Position numbers and translations under genes: made by a program. Below are positions 8,965-17,914 of a stretch of DNA of 64,000 nt, piece by piece. The notes beneath the pieces were generated by a model. It saw only the letters and a program-made list of their open reading frames with translations. It ran no database searches and was not told the DNA's origin. Source of the DNA: CALBPI01 sp038531945 (GTDB lineage Bacteria; Pseudomonadota; Gammaproteobacteria; Steroidobacterales; Woeseiaceae); NCBI GenBank assembly GCA_038531945.1, contig JBCBBH010000003.1:558001-622000 (forward strand). Direction: 5' to 3'. The stretch's first letter is position 1; each line of letters opens with the position of its first letter.

Positions 8965-9782
8965 TGGCACGGCAAGCAAAACGACAGAAGCGGCGTAAGC
9001 CAGCACCGCGTGCCGTATTGAAGATGTCACGAATCCTCGCTCGACGTCTATTGACAGTATTTACGACTGTCACGGTTATGGCGGCCGTTGCATTGGTCCT
9101 CGGTGTGTCGCTGGATCGGCCGATCGAGGAAATTACCGTCGACGCGCCATTCAATCGTGTGACGACATCGCAGATCAGCGAAGCCGTTGGCAGCATGAAC
9201 GAAACCGGATTCCTGAGTGTTGATCTCTCGGCGATGCGGGCGCGTATTGAGGCATTGGAATGGGTCGACAAAGCCAGCGTACGACGCGTCTGGCCGGATC
9301 GGTTGTACATCGCAATCACCGAGCAGATGCCGGCTGCCCGTTGGGGCGAACACGGACTGTTGAACGTACGCGGCGAGTTGTTCGTGCAGCACGCGCGACA
9401 CGAATTCGCCGAGCTGCCGCGGTTATCTGGACCTGACTCGCGCGTGACCGAGGTTGCGTCGAAGTATCTGGCGTTGAATGGCCCGACGATCGAGGCGGGT
9501 CTCGGCGGTCTGAAGGCGCTTCGACTGGAGGAGCGTGGGTCCTGGCACCTGATTTTGCACAACGGTATCGAAGTTCGTTTGGGTCGTCGCGATGTCGAAG
9601 CCCGAGTCGATCGTTTCCTGAACTCGGTGACACCTTTACTCGTGCGCAAGGCAGATCAAATCCGCTACGTCGATATGCGCTACACCAACGGTTTTGCAAT
9701 TGGGTGGTCGTCAGAGCAGTTCAAGCAACAAGCACTGGTTGAGGCGTCAGCGATGGCGCGCGAATCAACGGAGAGGCGTTAG
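8964..9782 (+). CDS. ftsQ: Cell division protein FtsQ
   Basis: FtsQ is a bitopic inner-membrane divisome protein that binds FtsB and FtsL. The protein is 272 residues: a short, very basic cytoplasmic tail (ARQAKRQKRRKPAPR), one membrane span at roughly residues 30-50, then a periplasmic POTRA domain and the FtsQ beta domain. Visible FtsQ patterns are WVDKASVRRVWPDRLYIAI and the C-terminal IRYVDMRYTNGFAIGW. ATG at 8964 shares its A with the ddl stop. The frame runs further upstream only inside ddl. Confidence 0.95.
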   Translation: MARQAKRQKRRKPAPRAVLKMSRILARRLLTVFTTVTVMAAVALVLGVSLDRPIEEITVDAPFNRVTTSQISEAVGSMNETGFLSVDLSAMRARIEALEWVDKASVRRVWPDRLYIAITEQMPAARWGEHGLLNVRGELFVQHARHEFAELPRLSGPDSRVTEVASKYLALNGPTIEAGLGGLKALRLEERGSWHLILHNGIEVRLGRRDVEARVDRFLNSVTPLLVRKADQIRYVDMRYTNGFAIGWSSEQFKQQALVEASAMARESTERR

Positions 9783-11018
9783 ATGTCACGCAAGTCGGAA
9801 CAGAATCTGATTGTTGGTCTTGATATTGGTACGTCCAAGGTCGTCGCGATCGTTGGAGAAGTGGCTGACGATGGCACGATCGAAGTGATTGGTATCGGCA
9901 GTCACCCATCGCGTGGCCTGAAGAAAGGCGTTGTCGTCAATATCGAGTCCACAGTGCATTCGATTCAGCGGGCTGTTGAGGAGGCCGAACTTATGGCCGG
10001 ATGTGAAATCGCATCCGTCTACACAGGGATCGCCGGCAGCCATATTCGCAGTTTGAATTCGCATGGCATCGTCGCGATTAGTGACAAGGAAGTGAGCCAG
10101 GTTGATGTCAATCAGGTCATCGATGCGGCGAAGGCAGTGGCGATTCCTGCAGATCAAAAAATTCTTCATATCCTTCCTCAGGAATTCATCATCGATAACC
10201 AGGAAGGCATCCGCGAACCGGTGGGAATGTCGGGTGTGCGCCTTGAGGCGAAAGTCCACATGGTGACCGGCGCGGAGAGTGCAGCGCAGAACATCGTCAA
10301 GTGCGTGCAGCGTTGCGGACTTGAGGTCGATGGCATCGTCCTTGAGCAACTGGCATCGAGCTATTCGGTCTTGACTGAAGACGAAAAAGAGCTGGGCTCG
10401 TGCATCGTCGATATCGGCGGCGGTACCACCGACATTTCTGTGTTCCTCGGCGGCGCGATTCAGCATACGGCGGTGATACCGATCGCTGGCGATCAGGTCA
10501 CCAACGACATCGCCGTTTCGATGCGAACGCCCACACAGTATGCCGAGGAGATCAAGATCAAGTACGCATGCGCGTTGTCGCAGCTCGCGAATGCGGACGA
10601 GACGATCGAGGTGCCGAGCGTTGGTGATCGACCACCACGGCGTCTTGCACGACAAACCCTGGCGGAAGTTGTGGAGCCTCGATACGAGGAGCTGTTCACG
10701 TTGATCCGTGACGAGCTCCGACGCAGTGGATTCGAGGAGTTGATTGCTGCCGGGCTCGTGATTACCGGCGGCAGCGCGAAGATGGAAGGCGCGGTCGAGC
10801 TTGCAGAGGAAGTCTTCCATATGCCGGTCCGTCTCGGCGTTCCACAGCACGTGAGCGGTTTGTCGGACGTTGTTAGAAACCCGATCCACGCGACCGGTGT
10901 GGGTTTGCTGCTGTACGGCAACGAGAACCTCCAACAAGCGGAGTTGGCAGGTCCTGTGAGCGGCAAGCTCGGCGAAATTTTGGCGCGTATGAAGAGTTGG
11001 TTCAGTGGCGGTTGGTGA
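9783..11018 (+). CDS. ftsA: Cell division actin-like protein FtsA
   Basis: FtsA polymerises on ATP and tethers FtsZ to the membrane. The protein is 411 residues with the actin fold: phosphate-1 loop VGLDIGTSKV near residue 12, the inserted 1C domain, phosphate-2 CIVDIGGGTTDISVF, and the adenosine loop GLVITGGSAKMEG. The C-terminal end (LARMKSWFSGGW) is an amphipathic helix suited to membrane binding. The start codon follows the ftsQ stop with no gap. The strand opposite carries an open frame of the same length, which is a coding shadow. Confidence 0.97.
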   Translation: MSRKSEQNLIVGLDIGTSKVVAIVGEVADDGTIEVIGIGSHPSRGLKKGVVVNIESTVHSIQRAVEEAELMAGCEIASVYTGIAGSHIRSLNSHGIVAISDKEVSQVDVNQVIDAAKAVAIPADQKILHILPQEFIIDNQEGIREPVGMSGVRLEAKVHMVTGAESAAQNIVKCVQRCGLEVDGIVLEQLASSYSVLTEDEKELGSCIVDIGGGTTDISVFLGGAIQHTAVIPIAGDQVTNDIAVSMRTPTQYAEEIKIKYACALSQLANADETIEVPSVGDRPPRRLARQTLAEVVEPRYEELFTLIRDELRRSGFEELIAAGLVITGGSAKMEGAVELAEEVFHMPVRLGVPQHVSGLSDVVRNPIHATGVGLLLYGNENLQQAELAGPVSGKLGEILARMKSWFSGGW

Positions 11019-11101
11019 CATGACCGACCGTGCAGGTATTGGCAGGCACAGGCCTGATGAAGTGTTGATTTTGAGTTGTCATAAAGACAGAGGTGAGCGA
11101 A

Positions 11102-12295
11102 ATGTTTGAATTGATGGATGCACACAGCCAAACGGCGGTGATCAAGGTGATCGGTGTGGGCGGCGGCGGCGGCAACGCGGTCTCGTACATGGTCGATTCG
11201 GGAATTGAAGGCGTGGATTTTGTTTGCGCGAATACCGACGCACAGGCGTTGAAAAACGTTCAAGTCCGAACCGGGATTCAGATCGGCTGCAATATCACGA
11301 AGGGGCTGGGCGCTGGCGCCAACCCTGAGGTGGGTCGTCAGGCCGCGATGGAGGATCGTGATCGTATCCAGGAAGTGATCGAAGGTGCGGACATGTTGTT
11401 CATCACGGCCGGCATGGGCGGTGGCACCGGCACCGGGGCGGCACCTGTTGTCGCCCAGGTTGCCAAGGAAATGGGTATCTTGACGGTTGCGGTCGTCACC
11501 AAGCCTTTCTCGATGGAAGGTGTGAAACGCGCGAGCATCGCGGACCAAGGGATTGCCGAACTGGGTAAATACGTCGATTCGCTGATTACGATTCCAAACG
11601 AGAAACTGTTGTCAGTGCTTGGCGCACAAACCACCTTGCTGGATGCTTTCGGGTCAGCGAATGAAGTCTTGCAGGGAGCGGTCCAAGGGATCGCAGAACT
11701 CATCACGCGTCCCGGGTTGATCAACGTGGACTTTGCGGATGTTCGCACTGTTATGGCGGAGATGGGCATGGCGATGATGGGCTCTGGCACGGCATCCGGC
11801 GAAGATCGCGCGCGCGAGGCTGCTGAGAAGGCGGTGTCGAGCCCGTTGCTGGAAGACATTAACCTCGCCGGGGCGAATGGCATTCTTGTGAATGTGACCG
11901 CTGGTATGGATTTGTCGATCGGCGAATTCCAGGAGGTTGGAGAAACCATCAAGGCGTTCGCCTCCGACGAGGCTACCGTAGTGGTCGGGACCGTAATCGA
12001 TCCCGATATGAGCAACAGCATCCGCGTCACGGTGGTTGCGACGGGTCTCGGTCAAGGTCAGGTGCAAAAAGCGCCGATGCGGGTCGTGCGTCGCGAGCCG
12101 CAAGCCGCGGTCGCGTCGCCGAGCGAGCAGCCGGCAGCCAGTGCCGCACCGAGCGCACCCGATTACAACGAGTTCGACAAACCGGCAGTGGGTCGCAGCA
12201 AGGCGAAAAGGGCTGTTGGTGACGGGTTCGGCGATGGCATGTTGCAGGAGGATCTTCTGGACATTCCGGCGTTCCTGCGACGTCAGGCCGACTGA
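11102..12295 (+). CDS. ftsZ: Cell division tubulin-like GTPase FtsZ
   Basis: FtsZ forms the Z ring. The protein is 397 residues: an N-terminal GTPase domain with GVGGGGGNAV and the tubulin signature GGGTGTGAAPVVA, the T7 loop NVDFADVRTVM that completes the neighbour's GTPase site, a linker rich in Ala, Pro and Ser from ~residue 325, and the conserved C-terminal peptide LLDIPAFLRRQ that binds FtsA and ZipA. ATG at 11102 was chosen because AGAGGTGA lies just upstream; the in-frame GTG at 11093 is part of that ribosome site. Confidence 0.97.
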   Translation: MFELMDAHSQTAVIKVIGVGGGGGNAVSYMVDSGIEGVDFVCANTDAQALKNVQVRTGIQIGCNITKGLGAGANPEVGRQAAMEDRDRIQEVIEGADMLFITAGMGGGTGTGAAPVVAQVAKEMGILTVAVVTKPFSMEGVKRASIADQGIAELGKYVDSLITIPNEKLLSVLGAQTTLLDAFGSANEVLQGAVQGIAELITRPGLINVDFADVRTVMAEMGMAMMGSGTASGEDRAREAAEKAVSSPLLEDINLAGANGILVNVTAGMDLSIGEFQEVGETIKAFASDEATVVVGTVIDPDMSNSIRVTVVATGLGQGQVQKAPMRVVRREPQAAVASPSEQPAASAAPSAPDYNEFDKPAVGRSKAKRAVGDGFGDGMLQEDLLDIPAFLRRQAD

Positions 12296-12307
12296 ACCTC
12301 GGTAATC

Positions 12308-12345
12308 CCATCGGGTCGCAGTCGCTCACCGCTGCGGCCCGATGG
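12308..12345 (+). terminator. Strong hairpin after ftsZ, likely transcription stop
   Basis: Two 14-nt arms, CCATCGGGTCGCAG and CTGCGGCCCGATGG, pair fully except for one G-U wobble around a 10-nt loop, starting 13 bp after the ftsZ stop. There is no T-run after it, so it may slow transcription or protect the 3' end rather than act as a classic intrinsic terminator. It would separate the dcw transcript from lpxC. Confidence 0.55.
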
Positions 12346-12409
12346 CCTCGGCCAGATGCTATCGTCATCACACGCTCGTGCGATGTCGCGGAACAGTGAC
12401 GCAGATTTG

Positions 12410-12437
12410 TTGACGTTTGCTTGCGTTCTGTGACAAT
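12410..12437 (+). promoter_or_regulatory. Candidate sigma-70 promoter for lpxC
   Basis: TTGACG at 12410-12415 matches five of six -35 positions. GACAAT at 12432-12437, 16 bp later, matches four of six -10 positions. It lies in the 396-bp gap between ftsZ and lpxC and would give a leader of about 250 nt. The rest of this gap shows no convincing gene; a 60-codon open frame at 12421-12603 has no ribosome site or recognisable content. Confidence 0.35.
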
Positions 12438-12624
12438 TTCATTACTATCTGAGCTCAACCTATTGATTTTGCAGGGTGAAGTTAGGTTCCGCGTTGCTTG
12501 GGCGCACGCTCGGAACTTGGCGAAAATGCAACAGTCAAAGAGCGAAAGAATCTTGAAAGGATTCCCTGGACGGGGGGCTTACTGCACCAGGATGGTGCGG
12601 TAATTTTGTGTAAACAAAGACTTG

Positions 12625-12658
12625 CGATCAGTCAGATCGGTTTTTTTACCTGTCTGAC
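12625..12658 (+). promoter_or_regulatory. Possible attenuator in the lpxC leader
   Basis: A 5-bp hairpin (CGATC at 12625-12629 with GATCG at 12635-12639) is followed by G and seven Ts, like a small intrinsic terminator, about 45 nt before the lpxC start. GTCAGA at 12631-12636, which includes part of that stem, can pair instead with TCTGAC at 12653-12658. The two folds exclude each other, as in terminator/antiterminator pairs. This is read from sequence only; the terminator stem is short. Confidence 0.35.
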
Positions 12659-12691
12659 ATTAACGTGCAAGTGCCGAAGAGGCGTGTGGTA

Positions 12692-13600
12692 ATGCTGCGA
12701 CAACGAACACTCAAGACAACAATCCGAGCAACCGGCGTCGGTTTGCATACGGGTGACAAGGTATTGATGACCTTGCGCCCAGCGGCAGTGAATACCGGAA
12801 TCGTGTTTCGCCGGACCGATCTGGCGGAGCCAGTGGATATCCCTGCCGACGGCCGTCGGGTGCGCGAGACTATGCTCGGAACCAACCTGTTTGAAGGCGA
12901 GCACAAAGTCGGCACGGTCGAACACCTTTTGTCAGCGGTCTGCGCGCTCGGCGTCGACAACTTGTACGTGGACGTGACAGCACCCGAAGTGCCGATCATG
13001 GACGGTAGCGCTGCACCCTTTGTCTTTCTGATTCAGTCGGCTGGCATTGAAGAGCAGGAAGCGCCGAAAAAGTTGATCCGTATCAAACGCAAGATTCGCG
13101 TCGAAGACGGCGACAAATGGGCTGAATTGAAGCCTTACGACGGCTTTCGCATCAACTTCGGAATCTCCTTCAACCACCCGGTGATCAACAAACAGCGACA
13201 ACAGATCAGTCTCGATTTGTCTTCGAGTGCTTTTCTGCGCGACGTCAGCCGTGCAAGGACCTTCGGTTTCATGCGCGACATTGAAGCGTTGCGGGAGCTG
13301 GGTTTGACGCTGGGGGGCAGCATGGACAACGCCATCGTCCTGGATGATTACCGAATCCTTAACGAGGACGGCCTCCGGTATGAGGACGAATTCGTCAAGC
13401 ACAAAGTGCTGGACGCCGTAGGCGATCTCTATCTGCTCGGGCACAGCCTCATCGGCGAATACTCGGCCTACAAGTCAGGTCACGACCTGAACAATCGTCT
13501 GGTTCGCGCGATCTTGGAAGACGCGTCGTGCTATGACATCGCGACATTCGACGTCGCCGACCATGCACCGGTGAGTTATCCGTCACCTGCGTTCGCCTGA
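12692..13600 (+). CDS. lpxC: UDP-3-O-acyl-GlcNAc deacetylase LpxC
   Basis: LpxC is the zinc deacetylase that commits precursor to lipid A. The protein is 302 residues. The zinc site is visible: the His of TVEHLLSAV in the first half and HKVLDAVGDLYLLG in the second, whose His and Asp complete the site. ATG at 12692 gives MLRQRTLKTTI, which aligns with the E. coli N-terminus and follows an AAGAGG. The in-frame GTG at 12665 would add nine residues that fall in the leader hairpin. The 3' end overlaps dciA on the other strand by 25 bp. Confidence 0.97.
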   Translation: MLRQRTLKTTIRATGVGLHTGDKVLMTLRPAAVNTGIVFRRTDLAEPVDIPADGRRVRETMLGTNLFEGEHKVGTVEHLLSAVCALGVDNLYVDVTAPEVPIMDGSAAPFVFLIQSAGIEEQEAPKKLIRIKRKIRVEDGDKWAELKPYDGFRINFGISFNHPVINKQRQQISLDLSSSAFLRDVSRARTFGFMRDIEALRELGLTLGGSMDNAIVLDDYRILNEDGLRYEDEFVKHKVLDAVGDLYLLGHSLIGEYSAYKSGHDLNNRLVRAILEDASCYDIATFDVADHAPVSYPSPAFA

Positions 13601-13890
13601 GGGCGGACACGCACCTTACATCGCGCGGCTCGGACGCCGTGGCGACGCGCCGCACTGAGCATGTCATCAGTGTGGTAGCGGAATCTGGCGCCGATAGCAC
13701 TGCTGTCGGTCAGAATGATCAGGGTTTGATCATCCGTACATGAAGCACTATGCATCGCGGGCTGCAGACTTTCTGGCAAAGCTCTGCGCACGGCATCGGA
13801 CAAATCGGCCATCTGGCGCGCGCGCCGGGTCAACTTGGCGAGGTCTCCGGCGTCTTTGTTGAGCAGGTCTTTGAGGTGACGAGTTGTCAT
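13576..13890 (-). CDS. dciA: DciA-like DUF721 protein
   Basis: The 104-residue protein fits the DUF721 family, whose characterised members (DciA) load the replicative helicase DnaB in bacteria without DnaC. Visible features are a helical N-terminus (LNKDAGDLAKLTRRARQM), then a KH-like segment with CTDDQTLIILTDSSAIGARFR, where the aromatic and basic end of the strand is typical. Its position between lpxC and the M23-secA pair, facing away from them, is common in gammaproteobacteria. It is convergent with lpxC and overlaps its last 25 bp. Confidence 0.8.
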   Translation of the reverse strand: MTTRHLKDLLNKDAGDLAKLTRRARQMADLSDAVRRALPESLQPAMHSASCTDDQTLIILTDSSAIGARFRYHTDDMLSAARRHGVRAARCKVRVRPQANAGDG

Positions 13891-14005
13891 TCGATCAAAT
13901 TTGTGTGACGTAAGTCGCAGACTTGATTGAGGATGCTATCACTTTGAGACGAGGTCGGTGGTTTGCCTAAAGTTCGAGCGGCATAGTTCGTTATCGAGGC
14001 AAGGC

Positions 14006-14027
14006 ACTGCATTACGGCAGTTTTTTT
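14006..14027 (+). terminator. Short hairpin with T-run in the leader of the M23 gene
   Basis: ACTGC at 14006-14010 pairs with GCAGT at 14017-14021 around a 6-nt loop, and seven Ts follow (14021-14027). It lies 45 bp before the peptidase start. A second hairpin, GAGCG-TTTT-CGCTC at 14039-14052, comes between it and the gene. It may be a weak attenuator; the 5-bp stem makes this uncertain. Confidence 0.3.
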
Positions 14028-14072
14028 GGTACAACAACGAGCGTTTTCGCTCCAGGCACTTCAAGCACATCC

Positions 14073-15002
14073 ATGAACGTAGTTATTTTCAGCAACGGGT
14101 CCCGCGGACCGAAACAGTTTCGCCTGACCTCGTTCGGATTCGTTGCTGCAAGCTGCGCTGTGCTCGCCATCACAGCACTGGTTGTGTTCGCGGGTGGTTA
14201 CAGTCTGGCGCTTCACCATTCCGGCGCTGTCGACCAGGAAGAGATGCAGAATCTTCGCTCGGACTTGCTGGCGCAGCACCAGGAACTGCAGGACGCAAAG
14301 CGCGATGCGCAGGACACGCTCGATGCATTGGCTATCCGAATTGGTCAGATGAACGCACATGTGGTGCGATTGGATGCGCTTGGCCAACGACTGACCGAAA
14401 TGGCCGGACTTGAGGGCGGTGAGTTCGACTTCGAGTCTGTACCACCGATCGGTGGACCGGAAGATACCGAAATTCTGAAAGATATGGATGAGACTTCGCT
14501 GGTCACACAGCTGTCGACGCTGGGTGTGCAGATGGAAGATCGCGCCAAACAGCTCGGGGTTTTGGAGAGCATGTTGCTGACCCGCAGTCTGGGCGAGCAA
14601 ATCATGCCGCGCGGCCGACCGGTAGTCGATGGTTGGATCTCATCGCACTATGGCACGCGTACCGACCCATTCACAGGAAAACAGGCTCGCCATAAAGGCG
14701 TGGATATCGCGGCGCGTGCGGGGGCGGAAATTCGCGCTGTGGCGTCAGGTGTCGTGACGTACTCGGGCAATAGATACGGCTACGGCATGATGGTCGAGCT
14801 CGATCATGGTGATGGGTACGTCACCCGCTATGCGCACAATGCCGAGAACCACGTGAGTGTCGGTGACGAAGTCTCCAAAGGGCAGGTCATCGCCCTGATG
14901 GGCGCAACCGGTCGGGCAACTGGCCCGAACCTGCACTTCGAAGTCGTAAAAGACGGAAAAAATCAGAATCCCGTGCCGTACATTCGCGGCAAGACTCCCT
15001 GA
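14073..15002 (+). CDS. Membrane-anchored M23 (LytM) peptidoglycan peptidase
   Basis: This is probably a cell-wall endopeptidase. The protein is 309 residues: a basic N-terminus, one membrane span at ~residues 25-50, a helical segment rich in Gln, Asp and Leu at ~55-115 likely to form a coiled coil, and a C-terminal LytM domain at ~190-305. The zinc site is intact: HKGVDIAARAG supplies His and Asp, TRYAHNAENH a His, and NLHFEVVKDG the HxH-type His. A catalytic M23 gene directly before secA is also found in Pseudomonas. Confidence 0.88.
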   Translation: MNVVIFSNGSRGPKQFRLTSFGFVAASCAVLAITALVVFAGGYSLALHHSGAVDQEEMQNLRSDLLAQHQELQDAKRDAQDTLDALAIRIGQMNAHVVRLDALGQRLTEMAGLEGGEFDFESVPPIGGPEDTEILKDMDETSLVTQLSTLGVQMEDRAKQLGVLESMLLTRSLGEQIMPRGRPVVDGWISSHYGTRTDPFTGKQARHKGVDIAARAGAEIRAVASGVVTYSGNRYGYGMMVELDHGDGYVTRYAHNAENHVSVGDEVSKGQVIALMGATGRATGPNLHFEVVKDGKNQNPVPYIRGKTP

Positions 15003-15084
15003 ACCCAGACCACTTTTTGCTGTCTGAAACCCTTGAAACTCTCGCACTAGCGCCAATCTCCCAACGAACGATGCAGAACAGGCA

Positions 15085-15113
15085 TTGGTGCGAACCGCGC
15101 TTGCGCCTAGAAT
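15085..15113 (+). promoter_or_regulatory. Candidate sigma-70 promoter for secA
   Basis: TTGGTG at 15085-15090 and TAGAAT at 15108-15113 are spaced 17 bp apart, with five of six -10 positions matched. The predicted start near 15120 lies just before the AAGGAG ribosome site at 15130-15135. Confidence 0.45.
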
Positions 15114-15146
15114 AGGCATCCCACATGTGAAGGAGCCCATAAGGCC

Positions 15147-17903
15147 GTGTTTTCGCGCATTTTTGGCAGCCGCAACCAGCGCCTCGTCAAGTCCTATCAA
15201 AAAGTCGTCAACCGCATCAACGGTAAAGCCGACGAACTCAAACAACTGACGACGGCTCAGCTTCGCGAGCGCAGCGAGAGCCTGCGCAGCCGCGCTAAAG
15301 ACGGAGAATCGCTGGACGACCTGCTACCGGACGCTTTTGCGCTGGTGCGGGAGTCGGCGGATCGGACACTGGGCATGCGTCACTACGACGTCCAGATGAT
15401 CGGTGCGATGGTGCTGCACAACGGTGACATCAGCGAGATGCGGACCGGGGAAGGCAAGACCCTGATGGCGACGCTCGCGGCCTATTTGAATGCGCTTGGT
15501 GGTGCGGGCGTTCATATCGTAACTGTCAACGAGTATCTGGCAGCGCGCGATGCGGAATGGATGCGTCCGGTGTACGAGCTGCTCGGCCTGAGTGTCGCGG
15601 TGGTGCGCAGCGGCATGCCCACCGAGGAAAAGCGCGCGGCTTATGGTGCTGATATCACCTACGCAACGAACAACGAGCTTGGGTTCGATTATCTGCGAGA
15701 CAACCTGGCTTACCGGTTGGAAGATCGGGTCCAGCGCGAGTTGAACTTCGCTATTGTCGACGAGGTCGACTCGATCTTGATTGACGAGGCACGAACGCCC
15801 CTGATCATCTCCGGGCCTTCCGAGCAGCGTACCGATCTCTATGAGCGCATCAACCGCCTGGTACCGAAGCTGAAATTGCAGGAAGTTGAGGAGCAACTGC
15901 CCGACAAACTCGGTCTGAAAGGGCCTGTTGAGGAACTTTCCGACGACGCGCGCGGGGATTTCACCGTTGATCGCAAGTCACGCCAGGCCTACATGACCGA
16001 ACAAGGTCATGAACGTGCTGAGCAGCTTATGACGGAAGCGGGTCTGATCGGCGCGGGCGAAAGTCTGTACGATGCGGCCAATATTAAGTTGATGCATCAC
16101 CTGACGGCTGCGATTCGAGCGCACCACCTGTATCAACGCGATGTGGAGTACATCGTACAAAACGATGAGATTGTCATCGTTGACGAGTTCACCGGTCGAA
16201 CCATGCCGGGTCGACGTTGGTCGGACGGTTTGCACCAGGCGGTCGAGGCGAAAGAGGGCGTACTCGTCAAAGCCGAAAACCAGACGGTCGCGTCGATCAC
16301 GTTCCAGAATTTCTTCCGCCTGTACAACAAGCTTTCCGGTATGACCGGAACGGCCGACACAGAAGCATTCGAGTTTCAGCAAATCTACGGACTCGAAGTG
16401 GTGGTGATTCCAACCCATCGGCCGATGGTCCGTGACGACCGTCCGGATCTCGTATTCCTGACTGAGAAAGACAAATTCGACGCGATTGTTGAGGATATCG
16501 AGGAGTGCCGAGAGCGTAATCAGCCGGCGCTTGTTGGAACGACGTCGATCGAAATGTCTGAACTGTTGAGTCGCGCTCTGAAGACCAAGGGCATCAAACA
16601 CGAAGTGTTGAATGCCAAACAGCACGAACGCGAGGCTGGCATTGTCGCTCAGGCGGGAAGACCGGGCGCGGTCACAATTGCAACGAACATGGCCGGTCGC
16701 GGTACAGACATCGTGCTCGGTGGGAGTCTGGAAACCGAGCTCGAGGCCTTGGGCGAGGACGCGCCGGAATCCGAACGCGAGGCATTGCGTGAGGACTGGC
16801 GAAAACGACACGACGCAGTGTTGGAATCCGGCGGACTGCACATTGTCGGCACTGAGCGCCATGAGTCGCGTCGTATCGACAATCAGTTGCGCGGACGTTC
16901 AGGTCGTCAGGGCGACCCTGGCTCCAGTCGCTTCTTCCTGTCGATGGAAGACAAACTGATGCGAATCTTTGGCGATCCTGATCGAACCAAAGCTCTGTTG
17001 CAGCGCGTCGGTATGCGCGAGGGCGAAGCCATCGAGAGTTCATTACTCACACGCCAGATCGCGAATGCACAGCGCAAGGTTGAAGGTCATAACTTCGATA
17101 TCCGCAAGAATCTCCTTGAGTACGATGACGTGGCCAATGAGCAGCGCAAGGTCATCTACCACCAGCGCTCCGAGTTGATGGCTGCCGACGAGATCGGTGA
17201 ATCGGTGAAGGAAATTCGTGCTGAAGTCATCGATCATGTGATCGATGAGTTTATCCCGCCGAACAGTATTGAAGAGCAGTGGGATCCCGCGGGTTTGCAG
17301 CAAACCCTGGCAGCGGAGTTCGGCACGCCCGCCGATGTGCAGTCTTGGTTACGGCAAGATAGCTCGTTGAATGCCGAGGGCATTCGCGAACGCGTTCACA
17401 AAGTCGTTGAAGAGACGTTCGATGCGCGTGAAAAGGAGATCGGTTCTGAGATGTTGCGCCAACTGGAGAAGGCGGTGATGTTGCAGCAGCTCGACTTCGA
17501 TTGGAAAGAACATCTGGCATCGCTGGATTATCTGCGTCAGGGCATCGGACTACGCGGCTACGGGCAAAAAAATCCGAAGCAGGAATACAAGCGCGAAGCA
17601 TTCGAGATGTTCGCCGCGATGCTCGATACGGTGAAGCGTGAGGCGATCTCGAAAATCGCTCGTATGCGAATTCGTAGCGAGGAGGAAATCGAGAAACTGG
17701 AACAGCAACGTCGCGATGCCGAAGCGCTGAAATTCCAGCATGCCTCTGCGCCAGGGTTGGGCGGTGCGCAACCGCAGGCCCGGAGTGCTGAACCGTCCGC
17801 TGCGGAGACTTTCCGTCGCGACCAACCGAAAGTGGGCCGCAATCAACCTTGCCCGTGCGGTTCGGGTAAAAAGTATAAGCACTGCCATGGAGCACTGTCC
17901 TGA
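15147..17903 (+). CDS. secA: Preprotein translocase ATPase SecA
   Basis: SecA drives unfolded preproteins through SecYEG using ATP. The protein is 918 residues, close to the usual ~900. Visible parts: Walker A MRTGEGKTLMATLAAY, the DEAD-type NFAIVDEVDSILIDEART, the preprotein cross-linking region, nucleotide-binding fold 2 with TNMAGRGTDIVLGG, the helical wing and scaffold, and the C-terminal zinc motif NQPCPCGSGKKYKHCHG that binds SecB. The start is GTG at 15147, giving VFSRIFGSRN, preceded by AAGGAG. No secM-like regulator is seen upstream. Confidence 0.97.
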   Translation: MFSRIFGSRNQRLVKSYQKVVNRINGKADELKQLTTAQLRERSESLRSRAKDGESLDDLLPDAFALVRESADRTLGMRHYDVQMIGAMVLHNGDISEMRTGEGKTLMATLAAYLNALGGAGVHIVTVNEYLAARDAEWMRPVYELLGLSVAVVRSGMPTEEKRAAYGADITYATNNELGFDYLRDNLAYRLEDRVQRELNFAIVDEVDSILIDEARTPLIISGPSEQRTDLYERINRLVPKLKLQEVEEQLPDKLGLKGPVEELSDDARGDFTVDRKSRQAYMTEQGHERAEQLMTEAGLIGAGESLYDAANIKLMHHLTAAIRAHHLYQRDVEYIVQNDEIVIVDEFTGRTMPGRRWSDGLHQAVEAKEGVLVKAENQTVASITFQNFFRLYNKLSGMTGTADTEAFEFQQIYGLEVVVIPTHRPMVRDDRPDLVFLTEKDKFDAIVEDIEECRERNQPALVGTTSIEMSELLSRALKTKGIKHEVLNAKQHEREAGIVAQAGRPGAVTIATNMAGRGTDIVLGGSLETELEALGEDAPESEREALREDWRKRHDAVLESGGLHIVGTERHESRRIDNQLRGRSGRQGDPGSSRFFLSMEDKLMRIFGDPDRTKALLQRVGMREGEAIESSLLTRQIANAQRKVEGHNFDIRKNLLEYDDVANEQRKVIYHQRSELMAADEIGESVKEIRAEVIDHVIDEFIPPNSIEEQWDPAGLQQTLAAEFGTPADVQSWLRQDSSLNAEGIRERVHKVVEETFDAREKEIGSEMLRQLEKAVMLQQLDFDWKEHLASLDYLRQGIGLRGYGQKNPKQEYKREAFEMFAAMLDTVKREAISKIARMRIRSEEEIEKLEQQRRDAEALKFQHASAPGLGGAQPQARSAEPSAAETFRRDQPKVGRNQPCPCGSGKKYKHCHGALS

Positions 17904-17914
17904 CTGACGACAGC

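Noticed and set aside
9786..11021. Open frame of 411 codons exactly opposite ftsA
   Set aside because: It mirrors ftsA, has no recognisable domain or ribosome site, and is the kind of shadow frame expected opposite a GC-rich gene.
12421..12603. 60-codon small gene in the lpxC leader
   Set aside because: There is no ribosome site and no recognisable content, and it overlaps the proposed promoter and leader structures.
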